From NCBI GenBank assembly GCA_001873635.1, contig MNZK01000085.1, positions 1 to 47,623 on the forward strand: a stretch of DNA of 47,623 nucleotides. The letters run 5' to 3'. Position numbers and translations under genes: made by a program. The notes below the pieces were generated by a model. The model did no database searches, was not told where the DNA came from, and was given only the letters and a program-made list of their open reading frames with translations. This document shows positions 33,951 through 44,181 of the stretch, one piece after another. The stretch's first letter is position 1; each line of letters starts with the position of its first letter. The DNA is from Porphyromonadaceae bacterium CG2_30_38_12. Lineage in GTDB: Bacteria; Bacteroidota; Bacteroidia; Bacteroidales; Paludibacteraceae.

Positions 33951-36836
33951 ATGAATTCATTCCTTTTTCGTGTGGCGGAAGCCTACTTTACACATTACAA
34001 GCAAGATATCTCCAATTTTACGTTTGTATTCCCAAACCGAAGAGCGGGTTTGTTTTTTCGTAAATACATTGCGCAGCTCACACCGAAACCTCTTTTTTCT
34101 CCCGAAATATGCACCATCAACGAATGTTTTGAGGCGACAAGCGAACTCCAAAATGCAGATAGGTTAAGCAATTTATTTTTAATTTATCAACTATATAAAT
34201 CCGTGAGTCAAACCGACGAGAGTTTTGATGCTTTTGTGTTTTGGGGCGATATGCTGCTAACTGATTTTGACCAAGTGGACAAATATTTGGTGGATGCCAA
34301 ACAACTTTTTACAAACATTACCGAACTGAACGAGATTGATAGGCTATATAATGTGTTTACTGATAGGCAAATAGAGGCTATACGCCAGTTCTGGAAAAAT
34401 TTTGTTCCTGTTGTCGAAGGCAAAACGAAAGAGGAATTTATTGCTACCTGGAAAGTGTTGTACGAGCTTTATACACAGTTTCGTAATGTGCTACTTGCTA
34501 AAGGCTTAGCTACCGAAGGCATGATGTGTAGGATGGTTGCCGAGCAATTGCAACAGGGCAAACAGCCAAGCTATTTTGCTGGCAAACAGTTTGTTTTTGT
34601 CGGGTTCAATGCGCTAAATCCCTGCGAAAATAAGCTTATGAGCGAACTGCAAAAATCGGGGCAGGCTGATTTTTATTGGGATTATGAAGCCGACGAACTG
34701 CGCGATGCCGAAAATCCGGCATCCCTTTTTTATGCACAAAATGTGCATGTTTTTCATTCCAAATTTAGCTTGCCTGTAGTAAAAACATCCCTGCACGACA
34801 AGCAAATTAAACTCATTGGAATTCCATCAGCGGTAGGAATGACCAACTATATACAGGACATTTTACAACAAATTTCGAACGAAAAACCAGATTCCGAATC
34901 GTGGATAAACACAGCTGTTGTGCTTCCCGACGAAAATCTTCTTTTGCCCATGCTCTACGCTTTGCCTCCAAGTATCGATAAAATTAATGTTACTATGGGC
35001 TATCCTGTAAGCGCAACACCCGTATCAGGACTTATTCACCAGTTGTTCGAACTTCACAGGCGGGCACGAGCTTCCAACAGTCGTGTTTCTTTTTATTACA
35101 AAAATGTGAGCGACATACTCAATCATCAATATGTTTCGACTCTGTGTAACGCTCACGCTCAACTTATTTTACGTAATATATTGAATTACAATAAAATATA
35201 TATTGATAGTACTGAATTGCAAAGTAATACTTTGCTGCAAGCTATTTTTCACGAAGTTGATACAAGTGTTTCATTTACAGCTTATTTGTTACATATACTT
35301 CGCCTGTTGCAAAGTGGCTGGAAACAACTCGATACCGAGGAGCATAGCCACCAGCTTGAGTGTGATTTTCTGTATCAGTATTACCTCACTATCAATCGCA
35401 TTCAGGAAATTATTGCCGAAAAGAGTAACGATGTGGAATTGAGCATGGATACATTAGCGCGTTTAATTCAGCAACTTACGGCTTCTATTACCATTCCATT
35501 TGTTGGCGAACCGCTTGATGGGCTTCAAATTATGGGAGTGTTGGAATCTCGTGGTTTAGATTTCGACCATCTGATTATTCCTTCTTTCAACGAAGGCGTT
35601 TTCCCAAAAAAAACGGCTGCACATAGCTTTATTCCCTACAGCTTGAGCAAAGGTTTCGGGTTGCCAACTTTTGAACATCAGGATGCCATAGCTTCCTACA
35701 ATTTTTATCGCTTGCTGCATCGGGCTAAGCATATTTATTTGCTTTACGACACGCGTACCGATACGAACAAATCGGGTGAAATGAGTCGCTATGTGCATCA
35801 GTTAAATTATCATTATGGCGTTAAGATTGAAAACATTGACCTCAATTACGATATGTCTTACCCTGAAACTAAACCTGTTCAGGTTATCAAAACCCCCGAA
35901 ATTATTGCCAAATTTCAGTCTTTTTTTCGCGATGACGAGGCTGCTAAATATCTTTCACCAAGTTCCATTAAAACCTATATCGAATGCCCGTTACAGTTTT
36001 ATTTGTCGCGCATCGAAAACATAAACAAAACTGACGAAGTACTCGACAAGGTTGAGGAAAGTATGTTTGGTACCTTGTTTCATGAGGTTATGGAGTATAT
36101 TTACAAACCGCTCTCAGGGAAGTTGGTTAGCGCTGAAACTATCGAGGCTATCATAAAAAATCAATTGCTCGTTGATAAATATATACAGAAAGCCTTCTCT
36201 CGTAAATTCTTCAAAAAACAAAACGATGAGTTAGTGTCTTTGGAAGGAGGCAATTTGCTGATTGCAAGTGTTATCCGAAAATATGTACTGAAAGTGCTCG
36301 AAGCCGATAAAAACTATGCACCTTTCACTTTGCTCGGCGCCGAAATTAAAATGAATACACAACTTGATACGCGCTTTGGTAAGGTTAATATCTATGGTGT
36401 GATTGACCGAATAGATAAAAAAGAAGGCAGCGTGCGGATTTTGGACTATAAATCGGGCGCTGGCAATTTGAATTTTAACACCCTAACATCTGTTTTTGAA
36501 CACAACAACGATAAACGACCAAAATATGTGTTACAAACACTTTTGTATGGCATGCTGTTCAAAGCCAACGATGCAAACCAGCTTGTATCTCAAAATCAAG
36601 CTATTGTACCGGGTATTATTTACCTGCGCGAAATATTTAAAGACTCATATTCCACAGCTTTATACAATAAACTCCTTAAAGCCCATGTGGATTCTTATAC
36701 TAATTTAGAGGTCGAATTTGTGGAACATCTAAAGCTTTGTGTGGAAGAAATTTTTGATCCCTCCATTCCTTTTTTTCAATCCGAAAGTATCGAACCATGC
36801 AAGTATTGCTCGTTTACGGGTATTTGTAACCGTTAA
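33951..36836 (+). CDS. AddB-like ATP-dependent nuclease subunit (PD-(D/E)XK, Fe-S)
   Basis: A 961-residue protein with inactive-helicase-like N-terminal domains (FTFVFPNRRAGLFFRKYIAQ, no Walker A) and a RecB-type C-terminal nuclease. The nuclease motif is GVIDRID with Asp819 and LDYKSG with Asp832 and Lys834. Four cysteines fit the AddB iron-sulfur staple: Cys679 in IECPLQFYL, then Cys950, Cys953 and Cys959 in CKYCSFTGIC. With AddA (UvrD-like helicase-nuclease) this subunit would process double-strand breaks for RecA. AddA is not next to it in this window. The ATG is the only good start, about 30 nt after a TAATTTTG box. Confidence 0.88.
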   Translation: MNSFLFRVAEAYFTHYKQDISNFTFVFPNRRAGLFFRKYIAQLTPKPLFSPEICTINECFEATSELQNADRLSNLFLIYQLYKSVSQTDESFDAFVFWGDMLLTDFDQVDKYLVDAKQLFTNITELNEIDRLYNVFTDRQIEAIRQFWKNFVPVVEGKTKEEFIATWKVLYELYTQFRNVLLAKGLATEGMMCRMVAEQLQQGKQPSYFAGKQFVFVGFNALNPCENKLMSELQKSGQADFYWDYEADELRDAENPASLFYAQNVHVFHSKFSLPVVKTSLHDKQIKLIGIPSAVGMTNYIQDILQQISNEKPDSESWINTAVVLPDENLLLPMLYALPPSIDKINVTMGYPVSATPVSGLIHQLFELHRRARASNSRVSFYYKNVSDILNHQYVSTLCNAHAQLILRNILNYNKIYIDSTELQSNTLLQAIFHEVDTSVSFTAYLLHILRLLQSGWKQLDTEEHSHQLECDFLYQYYLTINRIQEIIAEKSNDVELSMDTLARLIQQLTASITIPFVGEPLDGLQIMGVLESRGLDFDHLIIPSFNEGVFPKKTAAHSFIPYSLSKGFGLPTFEHQDAIASYNFYRLLHRAKHIYLLYDTRTDTNKSGEMSRYVHQLNYHYGVKIENIDLNYDMSYPETKPVQVIKTPEIIAKFQSFFRDDEAAKYLSPSSIKTYIECPLQFYLSRIENINKTDEVLDKVEESMFGTLFHEVMEYIYKPLSGKLVSAETIEAIIKNQLLVDKYIQKAFSRKFFKKQNDELVSLEGGNLLIASVIRKYVLKVLEADKNYAPFTLLGAEIKMNTQLDTRFGKVNIYGVIDRIDKKEGSVRILDYKSGAGNLNFNTLTSVFEHNNDKRPKYVLQTLLYGMLFKANDANQLVSQNQAIVPGIIYLREIFKDSYSTALYNKLLKAHVDSYTNLEVEFVEHLKLCVEEIFDPSIPFFQSESIEPCKYCSFTGICNR

Positions 36837-36837
36837 A

Positions 36838-36868
36838 TTGAACCTTTCAATATTATTGTCTATCTTTG
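36838..36868 (+). promoter_or_regulatory. Promoter of the response regulator-mnmA pair
   Basis: TTG (36838-36840), 20 bp, then TATCTTTG (36861-36868), overlapping the end of the AddB-like gene (stop at 36836). Start near 36875 places a TTG start at 36882 very close to the 5' end and favours the ATG at 36900. Confidence 0.65.
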
Positions 36869-36899
36869 TACACGCTAAAAATTGAGTTCAAAAAGAAAT

Positions 36900-37553
36900 A
36901 TGCGACAAATTATTATTGCTGACAACCAGGATATTACCAATGCAGGCTTGCGTTACATCTTGCTTAATATGGGCTTTAAGGACGAAATTGAATTAGCCCA
37001 AAGCAAAATGGAACTGATGACGATGCTCGAAAAAAATAACAATCCCCTTGTTATTTTAGATTTTGCTTTGTTCGACTTTCAATCTACAAACGAATTGATA
37101 ATTGCTGCAAATCGCTATGGTAATGTGGACTGGGTTTTATTTTCGGAAGATTTGAACGATGAGTTTCTAACTTCCGTACTCTACAATACTAACAATATGA
37201 GTGTGCTGCTGAAAAATAATTCGTCAGACGAAATTCAGATGGCTATCAAAGAGGCACTCAAAGGCAGACGTTTTATTTGCAGCTATGTGAGTAATATATT
37301 GTTAGATAATTCAAAAAAAAATGTGCAGCAGCCAACCGCTATCAAACTTACAACGACAGAAATAGAAATATTACGCGAAATTGCTTTGGGAAAAACGACC
37401 AAAGAAATTGCCAATTTGCGTTTTGTGAGCTCGCATACCATCATGACGCACCGCAAAAATATTTTTCGTAAACTTCACGTAAATACGATTCACGAAGCTA
37501 CCAAATACGCCATGCGTGCAGGGCTTGTGGATATGGCTGAGTATTACATTTAA
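36900..37553 (+). CDS. Response regulator, LuxR/NarL-type with diverged receiver domain
   Basis: A 217-residue protein. The receiver domain (about 1-120) starts RQIIIADNQDITNAGLRYIL. The phospho-acceptor position is Asp in LVILDFALFDF, and the conserved Lys is kept in VLLKNNSSDEIQMAI. The acidic pocket reads D-N instead of the usual D-D or E-D. The C-terminal helix-turn-helix (about 150-212) is typical of NarL/LuxR: KLTTTEIEILREIALGKTTK, VSSHTIMTHRKNIFRKL. No histidine kinase is adjacent. It precedes mnmA by 12 nt and is probably co-transcribed with it. Confidence 0.85.
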   Translation: MRQIIIADNQDITNAGLRYILLNMGFKDEIELAQSKMELMTMLEKNNNPLVILDFALFDFQSTNELIIAANRYGNVDWVLFSEDLNDEFLTSVLYNTNNMSVLLKNNSSDEIQMAIKEALKGRRFICSYVSNILLDNSKKNVQQPTAIKLTTTEIEILREIALGKTTKEIANLRFVSSHTIMTHRKNIFRKLHVNTIHEATKYAMRAGLVDMAEYYI

Positions 37554-37565
37554 TTTTAACCCTAC

Positions 37566-38633
37566 ATGAACATTGCAGCTTTATTATCCGGTGGCGTAGA
37601 TAGCTCGGTGGTAGTACACTTGCTCAAAGAAGCCGGCTACACTCCCACTTTGTTTTATATCAAAATAGGTATGGACGATGACGAATTGCTGCATTGTAGC
37701 TCCGAAGAAGACATTGAAATGGCGTCCCTCATTGCTCGTAAATACGGTTGCCGGCTCGAAGTCATTGACCTGCATGCTGATTACTGGGAAAACGTGGTCG
37801 ATTATACCATCCGCAAAGTGCAACAAGGGCTCACACCAAACCCCGATGTGATGTGCAACAAGCTCATTAAATTTGGCGTTTTTGAGCAACGAGTAGGTAG
37901 AGATTTCGACAAAACAGCCACCGGTCATTATGCTACAACGCTCCTCAAAGATGGCAAAACATACCTCGGAACGGCATTAGACCCCGTGAAAGACCAAACC
38001 GATTTTTTGGCACAAATCAATTATTTGCAAGTTTCAAAACTCATGTTTCCAATTGGCAATTTAATGAAGAGCCAGGTGCGCGCTATTGCCTCTGCTGCCA
38101 ACCTACCCAGTGCCAAAAGGCAAGATAGCCAAGGCATTTGTTTCTTGGGAAAAGTAAATTACAACGACTTCATTCGTCGCTATTTAGGCGAAAAAGTGGG
38201 TCCAGTGGTCGATCTCGAAACTGGAAAAGTGCTCGGAAGTCACAAAGGTTATTGGTTTCACACCGTAGGGCAGCGCAAAGGATTAGGGCTTTCGGGTGGT
38301 CCGTGGTATGTCATTCGCAAAGATGTGGATGCCAATATTGTGTGGGTTTCCAAGGGCTTTGATACCGAAAAGCAATATGGCAATGCTTTTTCGATGCACG
38401 ATTTTCACTTTATAACCGAAAATCCTTGGATAGAAACTACAACTCCTACCGATATTACCTTCAAAATACGGCATACCCCCGATTTTACATCGGGACGAAT
38501 TGTTAAAATTGATGATGGCTTTCAAATTTTTTCTTCCGAAAAATTGCAAGGCATTGCGCCCGGTCAGTTTGGTGTGGTGTACGACGCCGATGCCAAAATA
38601 TGTATTGGTAGCGGCGAAATAAAGTCTTTTTAG
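37566..38633 (+). CDS. mnmA: tRNA-specific 2-thiouridylase MnmA
   Basis: A 355-residue enzyme that thiolates U34 of Lys, Glu and Gln tRNAs. The PP-loop is [12 protein letters not shown] near the N-terminus. The two catalytic cysteines are Cys97 ([13 protein letters not shown]) and Cys192 ([11 protein letters not shown]). [15 protein letters not shown] and VPGQ-like [11 protein letters not shown] at the C-terminus complete the family pattern. Its tRNA-Lys(TTT) substrate is encoded twice at about 18 kb, and MnmD at 13.5 kb completes the same wobble base. Linkage to a response regulator suggests co-expression, though I see no mechanism. Confidence 0.97.
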   Translation: MNIAALLSGGVDSSVVVHLLKEAGYTPTLFYIKIGMDDDELLHCSSEEDIEMASLIARKYGCRLEVIDLHADYWENVVDYTIRKVQQGLTPNPDVMCNKLIKFGVFEQRVGRDFDKTATGHYATTLLKDGKTYLGTALDPVKDQTDFLAQINYLQVSKLMFPIGNLMKSQVRAIASAANLPSAKRQDSQGICFLGKVNYNDFIRRYLGEKVGPVVDLETGKVLGSHKGYWFHTVGQRKGLGLSGGPWYVIRKDVDANIVWVSKGFDTEKQYGNAFSMHDFHFITENPWIETTTPTDITFKIRHTPDFTSGRIVKIDDGFQIFSSEKLQGIAPGQFGVVYDADAKICIGSGEIKSF

Positions 38634-38756
38634 TACCTCGCGTTTCAATCATCTTGTTCATAACTTTGGTTGAATAGTAAGTTAGAATATGGTTTTAATG
38701 AATAGATTGTTTATAAATATTCATTGTTTTGTAATGATTATTAACGCAAGATGGCA

Positions 38757-38764
38757 TATATTTG
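38757..38764 (+). promoter_or_regulatory. -7 box of the TonB-dependent receptor gene
   Basis: TATATTTG; the nearest TTTG is 25 bp upstream (38728-38731), longer than ideal. The start near 38771 gives a leader of about 90 nt. No B12-box or other riboswitch signature was found in the leader. Confidence 0.5.
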
Positions 38765-38859
38765 CACCCGATTTAAAACAAGCTTTGTGATAAGGCTATA
38801 TTAAATACTCTTTTAAAATTATTTTTAAGTATAATTCACAAAAAACAAAAATTGATTTT

Positions 38860-41800
38860 ATGATGAAACGAATGTTTTATTTAGCAGTAGCAGTCATTTT
38901 AACGATTTCTGCAACTTTAAATGCCCAAGTAACCACTTCGGGCATTAGTGGAAAAGTAACTTCAGGCAATGAAGCAATTATTGGGGCGACTGTAGTGGCA
39001 ACACATACACTTTCGGGATCAACTTATGGTACTGTATCTAATGCAGATGGTCGATTTAACTTACAAGGATTACGGTCTGGAGGTCCTTATAAGGTTGAAG
39101 TCAGCTATGTTGGATACGTAAAAAATATTTACACTGACATAACACTTTATCTTGGAGAATCATTTAATTTGAATTCAATATTAAAGGAAAGTGCGGTAGA
39201 TATTTCTGAAATAACCATTGTTGGAGACAAACCGTCTAAGTTCGGCACTAACAAAACGGGCGCTTCTACAAATATTTCGCAAGAACAAATGAAAATGTTG
39301 CCAACAATTTCGAGAAGCTTTAGTGATTTTACTCGATTATCTCCCTATTCGGGAGCAAATAATTCTTTTGGTGGTCATGATGGTCGATTAAACAATGTTA
39401 CTATTGATGGTGCAAATTTCAACAATAACTTTGGATTAAGTTCAGCATTGCCTGGAGGTGGAAATCCTATTTCTATTGATGCTATTGAAGAATTACAAAT
39501 TACTATTGCTCCTTACGATGTAAAACAAGCAAATTTTGTAGGAGCTGGTATTAATGCTATTACTAAAAGTGGTACGAATACAGTTAAGGGTACAGCATAT
39601 TCCTATCAACGCAATCAGAATTTGAGAGGAAATAAAGTTGCGGATTTTGATTTAGGATCACGTACTACTGACTCAAAATCTACCTTTGGTTTTAGCATTG
39701 GAGCTCCAATTATTAAAAACAAATTATTTTTGTTTGTAAATGCTGAAACAGAAAACTCTCCAAAACCAATTCACATTTGGCAATTATCTACAGATGGTAT
39801 TGCTAATGCAGATGCAAATATTTCAAGAGTTACTGCCAATGATATGGAGGCCTTCAAAACTGCTCTTGCTGCTTACGGATATAATCCAGGTTCTTACACT
39901 GATTATAGTGGAGGAGAACTTAATAATAAAATTTTAGCTCGTTTGGATTGGAATGTCAACGATAAAAATAAATTTACTATTCGATATAATTACACCAAAA
40001 ATGTTGCTGATGTTGCTACAAACGCTACTTCGACTGCGGGAACTAAAATGACTTCTGGTCGTATATCTAAAAACGCGATGGCTTTTAGAAATAACTCTTA
40101 TTCAGTGGACAATCTTGTCAATTCATTAACTGCAGAGTTAAACACCAAGATTAATTCAAATATGTCCAACCAATTGTTGGGTACTTATACTATGATTCGT
40201 GATATCCGCGGTTCATTATCCGATCCATTCCCACATATTGATATTATGAAAGATGGAGATGCTTTTATGTCAGCTGGTTACGAGCTGTTTTCATGGAACA
40301 ATGGGGTTAAAAACAATGTAATGAATATTACAAATAACTTGACTTATAATGTAAAATCGCATAAAATTACTGCTGGTTTAAGCTATGAAAATCAATATGT
40401 TGCTAATTCATTCCAGCGTTATGGTACTGGCTACTATCGTTTTAAGAGTCTTGCAGACTTTCAAAACGGAGTTGCACCTGAGTCTTGGGGATTAACTTAT
40501 GGATATAATGGTGAATTAAATCCTGTAGCTGATTTACGTTTTGGTCAAGCATCGGTATATGTTCAAGATGAGTGGGATGTTAACTCTAAATTAAAACTTA
40601 CTATCGGTATTCGTGGTGATTATAATATGTATCTCAACGATTTAGTTGAAAATACAGAAATTTCAAAACTTACATTTTTAGATAATAGAAAAATTAATAC
40701 TGGTTTATGGCCTACATCAAAATTGCTTGCATCGCCACGTGTTGGTTTTACCTATGATGTTTTTGGTGATAGAACGTTAAAATTCAGGGGCGGAACAGGC
40801 ATTTTTACAGGTAGAATTCCGTTGGTTTTCTTTACCAACATGCCCACAAATGGTGGAATGGTTCAAAATACTGTTATTAGAAAAGATGGAAGTGCTGATT
40901 TAGCAAAATTGATTGTTAATGGTAAGATTATTACTGATGTTAATCAGATGGTAAGTGCATTAGGTTTACCAACAACTGCCACTGCTGCATTACCAAGTTC
41001 TATTGCGGCTGTTGACCCTGACTTTAAATTACCACAAGTTTGGAAAAGCTCATTCGCAGTTGATTATCAATTTCCATTATCTTTTCCTATGAGTATTACT
41101 TTTGAAGGTATGTATTCAAAAGATATAAATGCAGTAACTCAAATAAATGTAAATATGCCTGACCCAGCAGCTTCAGATTTTAAAAGATTTTCTGGAAAGG
41201 ATAACAGATACATTTATGCTTCAAAACAAATCTATGAAAACGTAAAAGATGCTGAAATTTTAGTCAATACAGATAAGGGCTACGGTTACAATCTAAACTC
41301 AATATTAACTGCTGAACCAATTGAAAATTTAAAAGCTATGTTTGCTTATACACATACTGTTGTGAAAGAAATTTCAGGAAATCCGGGTGCACAAGCTAAT
41401 TCTGCCTGGCAAAATCAAGCTTCTATTGATGGACCAAACGAATTAGGATTGCAGAATTCACAATATGTAACTCCAAATAAAGTGATTGGCTCGTTAACTT
41501 ATTCAATCAATTATGCGAAGTTTTTTGCAACTAATATTGGTATTTATTATGCCGGATATAATTCAGGCAATTATAGTTGGATTTATTCAAGTGATATGAA
41601 TCAAGATGGTGTTAACAATGATTTAATGTTTATTCCTGCTGCTAAAGAAGATATAAAGTTCGTTGATAAAAATGGTTTTACTGCTGCTCAACAAGCTGAT
41701 GCATTTTGGGATTTTATTAATCAAGATCCATATTTAAGTAAAAATAAAGGTAAATATGCCGAAGCTTATTCAGCTGTTTTGCCTTGGGTTAATAGATTTG

Positions 41801-42111
41801 ATTTAAAAATATCTGAAGATATCAAAGTGAAAGTTGGAAAAACTTTTAATGTTCTTCAATTTAGTTTGGATATTCTAAATGTTGGTAATTTTATCAATAA
41901 TTCATGGGGGGTTACAAAAACTTCATCTCCTTCTAATTATGGTAAAATACTTAAGTATGATAGTAAAGATCCTGAAAATGTTCCTTCGTATTCAATGTAT
42001 TACGCAACTATTAATGGTGTGAAAACATTACCTACAAGTTCATTTAGTAATTACAATGCGACATCCAATGTTTGGCAACTGCAACTTGGATTAAAATATA
42101 TCTTTAATTAA
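38860..42111 (+). CDS. TonB-dependent receptor, Oar-like, with N-terminal carboxypeptidase-like domain
   Basis: A 1083-residue outer-membrane protein. Signal peptide MMKRMFYLAVAVILTISATL ends at NAQ. Residues about 28-110 form the carboxypeptidase-regulatory-like beta sandwich (SGKVTSGNEAIIGATVVATH, SNADGRFNLQGL, VSYVGYVKN). The plug (about 130-250) contains GAGINAITKSGTNTVKGTAY, and the rest is a 22-strand barrel ending in WQLQLGLKYIFN. This layout matches the Oar/OmpA-like receptors of Bacteroidota; the ligand (siderophore, peptide, glycan or vitamin) is unknown. There is no SusD partner, so it is not a typical polysaccharide locus. A terminator follows at 42141-42174. Confidence 0.88.
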   Translation: MMKRMFYLAVAVILTISATLNAQVTTSGISGKVTSGNEAIIGATVVATHTLSGSTYGTVSNADGRFNLQGLRSGGPYKVEVSYVGYVKNIYTDITLYLGESFNLNSILKESAVDISEITIVGDKPSKFGTNKTGASTNISQEQMKMLPTISRSFSDFTRLSPYSGANNSFGGHDGRLNNVTIDGANFNNNFGLSSALPGGGNPISIDAIEELQITIAPYDVKQANFVGAGINAITKSGTNTVKGTAYSYQRNQNLRGNKVADFDLGSRTTDSKSTFGFSIGAPIIKNKLFLFVNAETENSPKPIHIWQLSTDGIANADANISRVTANDMEAFKTALAAYGYNPGSYTDYSGGELNNKILARLDWNVNDKNKFTIRYNYTKNVADVATNATSTAGTKMTSGRISKNAMAFRNNSYSVDNLVNSLTAELNTKINSNMSNQLLGTYTMIRDIRGSLSDPFPHIDIMKDGDAFMSAGYELFSWNNGVKNNVMNITNNLTYNVKSHKITAGLSYENQYVANSFQRYGTGYYRFKSLADFQNGVAPESWGLTYGYNGELNPVADLRFGQASVYVQDEWDVNSKLKLTIGIRGDYNMYLNDLVENTEISKLTFLDNRKINTGLWPTSKLLASPRVGFTYDVFGDRTLKFRGGTGIFTGRIPLVFFTNMPTNGGMVQNTVIRKDGSADLAKLIVNGKIITDVNQMVSALGLPTTATAALPSSIAAVDPDFKLPQVWKSSFAVDYQFPLSFPMSITFEGMYSKDINAVTQINVNMPDPAASDFKRFSGKDNRYIYASKQIYENVKDAEILVNTDKGYGYNLNSILTAEPIENLKAMFAYTHTVVKEISGNPGAQANSAWQNQASIDGPNELGLQNSQYVTPNKVIGSLTYSINYAKFFATNIGIYYAGYNSGNYSWIYSSDMNQDGVNNDLMFIPAAKEDIKFVDKNGFTAAQQADAFWDFINQDPYLSKNKGKYAEAYSAVLPWVNRFDLKISEDIKVKVGKTFNVLQFSLDILNVGNFINNSWGVTKTSSPSNYGKILKYDSKDPENVPSYSMYYATINGVKTLPTSSFSNYNATSNVWQLQLGLKYIFN

Positions 42112-42140
42112 TCCCTTGTTCTTGTCCCTATTTATTTTTG

Positions 42141-42174
42141 AAAGGCTATCCAAACTATTTGGGTAGCCTTTTTT
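42141..42174 (+). terminator. Terminator of the TonB-dependent receptor gene
   Basis: Stem AAGGCTATCCAAA with TTTGGGTAGCCTT (one G-T position) around a short loop, followed by T-rich sequence. Confidence 0.8.
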
Positions 42175-42225
42175 CTCTCTATACCTTTTTATTACGGAAA
42201 AATTTCCATAATAATGTTGTTTTTC

Positions 42226-42256
42226 TTGGTAATGAGCATGATAAATTGTAAATTTG
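42226..42256 (+). promoter_or_regulatory. Promoter of the methylmalonyl-CoA mutase operon
   Basis: TTG (42226-42228), 20 bp, then TAAATTTG (42249-42256); start near 42263, about 29 nt before the mutA ATG. A short palindrome GGAAAAATTTCC (42196-42207) lies just upstream and could be an operator. Confidence 0.6.
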
Positions 42257-42291
42257 CAGCCGCTTAGAAAATTTCAAAAAAAACGTATAGT

Positions 42292-44181
42292 ATGGCAGAA
42301 AAAAAATTAAATTTATTCACTGAATTTCCATCCGTTACTACCCAGCAATGGATGGATAAAATCACCGCCGACCTGAAAGGTGCCGATTTTGACAAAAGGC
42401 TCGTATGGAAAACAAACGAGGGCTTTGCTGTAAAGCCTTTTTATCGAGCAGAAGACATTGAAAGCCTGAAAACAACCGATGTTGTGCCAGGAAAATTTCC
42501 TTACGTTCGGGGTACAAAACCCAATAACGATTGGTATGTACGTCAGGATATTGAAGTAACCGACGTGAAACAAGCCAATGCAGTAGCACTTGATGTGCTG
42601 TGCAAAGGAGCAACTTCGTTAGGCTTTAAACTTCAAAAGAAAGATTTAAGTTCTGATTTTATCGCAACCTTATTGAAAAATATTGCCGCAAATTGTGTGG
42701 AGCTTAATTTTTCTATTTGTGTAAGCCGTGCGGCAGATTTAGCCTCTATCCTGACTGACTATTTTAAGTCGCAAAACATTGACACAAGCAAATTAGAAGG
42801 TTCAATAAATTTTGATCCCATGAATCGTATGTTGCTATCAGGCAAGGAACTTTCCAAAGAAGATATTTTTGTCCGAGCAAAAGCAACCATTCAAGCGTCA
42901 TTAGATTTGCCAAAATATCGGGTCATTGGGGTAAACGCCATTACATTAAGCAATGCTGGAGCCTTTGATGCTCAAGAGTTGGGTTATGCCTTGGCTTGGG
43001 GAAATCAATACCTTTCGATGATGATTGAAGCCGGTATTGAGCCCTCAATTGCTGCTAAAAAAATTAAATTTAATTTTGGTGTAGGTGGCAACTATTTTAT
43101 GGAAATTGCTAAATTTCGTGCGGCCAAACTCCTTTGGGCAAATGTGGTGGATGCCTATCAGCCTAAATGCTTGAAAGATACTTGTTCGCATACCGTAGAT
43201 GGCTTTTGTAAATGTGCAGCAAAAATGTACATTCATGCCGAAACTTCGACATTCAACAAAACTATTTTCGATGCCAATGTAAACATGCTTCGTACCCAAA
43301 CCGAAGCTATGAGTGCAACCTTAGGTGGAGTAAATTCACTTACCGTTACTCCTTACGATGCTACTTACAAAACGGCGGACGAATTTTCGGAACGAATTGC
43401 CCGCAATCAACAACTGTTATTAAAAGAAGAATGTCATTTTGATAAAGTAGCTGACCCTGCTGCTGGTTCATATTACATTGAAACTTTGACCAACGAATTA
43501 GCTGCTCAGGCTTGGAAATTATTTCTTGATGTTGAGGATAACGGCGGTTTCTTTGATGCTATCACTTCGGGTTCTGCTCAAAAAGTTATAAAATCAACTG
43601 CTTCAAACCGCTTGAAAGCCGTTTCGAGCCGTCGTGAAGTTTTACTGGGTACGAATCAGTTTCCGAATTTTAACGAAGTTGGTGCAGCTAAAATAACTTT
43701 TGCTCAGGCAGCTGACTGTGGTTGCGACCATAGCGGAACTGAAAAACTATTACCTGTTCGTGGTGCTACGGAATTTGAAGCTTTACGCTTTGCTACCGAA
43801 GCTGCTGCTAAACGTCCGAAAGCGTTTATGCTAACCATTGGAAACTTAAATATGCGTTTGGCGCGTGCTCAGTTCTCGTGTAACTTTTTTGCTTGTGCTG
43901 GTTACGAAGTGATTGATAATCTTGGTTTCAAAACCGTGGAAGAAGGTGTAAGCGCTGCTCTGGAAGCAAATGCCAACATTATTGTACTTTGCTCAAGCGA
44001 CGACGAATATGCTGAACTTGCCCCTGCGGCTTACGAAGTTTCAAAAGGAAAAGCAATTCTTGTTGTTGCCGGAGCTCCTGCTTGTGCCGATGAGTTAAGA
44101 GCGATTGGTATCGAACATTTTGTAAATGTAAAATCGAATGTGCTGGAAACATTGAAAGGTTTTAATTCGAAATTATTTTAA
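42292..44181 (+). CDS. mutA: Methylmalonyl-CoA mutase small (non-catalytic) subunit
   Basis: A 629-residue protein with the mutase barrel fold and a degenerate B12 domain. TQQWMDKITADLKGADFDKR and NPNDWYVRQDIEV-like residues mark the N-terminus; RIARNQQLLLKEECHFDKVA and DPAAGSYYIETLTNELAAQA are barrel signatures. The C-terminal domain lacks the D-x-H-x-x-G cobalamin motif, as expected for MutA. With MutB it interconverts succinyl-CoA and methylmalonyl-CoA (propionate metabolism). Cys293, Cys298, Cys306 and Cys308 cluster in a short insertion near the barrel. The stop overlaps the left inverted repeat of the GxxExxY cassette. Confidence 0.95.
   Translation: MAEKKLNLFTEFPSVTTQQWMDKITADLKGADFDKRLVWKTNEGFAVKPFYRAEDIESLKTTDVVPGKFPYVRGTKPNNDWYVRQDIEVTDVKQANAVALDVLCKGATSLGFKLQKKDLSSDFIATLLKNIAANCVELNFSICVSRAADLASILTDYFKSQNIDTSKLEGSINFDPMNRMLLSGKELSKEDIFVRAKATIQASLDLPKYRVIGVNAITLSNAGAFDAQELGYALAWGNQYLSMMIEAGIEPSIAAKKIKFNFGVGGNYFMEIAKFRAAKLLWANVVDAYQPKCLKDTCSHTVDGFCKCAAKMYIHAETSTFNKTIFDANVNMLRTQTEAMSATLGGVNSLTVTPYDATYKTADEFSERIARNQQLLLKEECHFDKVADPAAGSYYIETLTNELAAQAWKLFLDVEDNGGFFDAITSGSAQKVIKSTASNRLKAVSSRREVLLGTNQFPNFNEVGAAKITFAQAADCGCDHSGTEKLLPVRGATEFEALRFATEAAAKRPKAFMLTIGNLNMRLARAQFSCNFFACAGYEVIDNLGFKTVEEGVSAALEANANIIVLCSSDDEYAELAPAAYEVSKGKAILVVAGAPACADELRAIGIEHFVNVKSNVLETLKGFNSKLF

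Noticed and set aside
38634-38859. Cobalamin riboswitch before the TonB-dependent receptor
   Set aside because: No B12-box sequence could be found.
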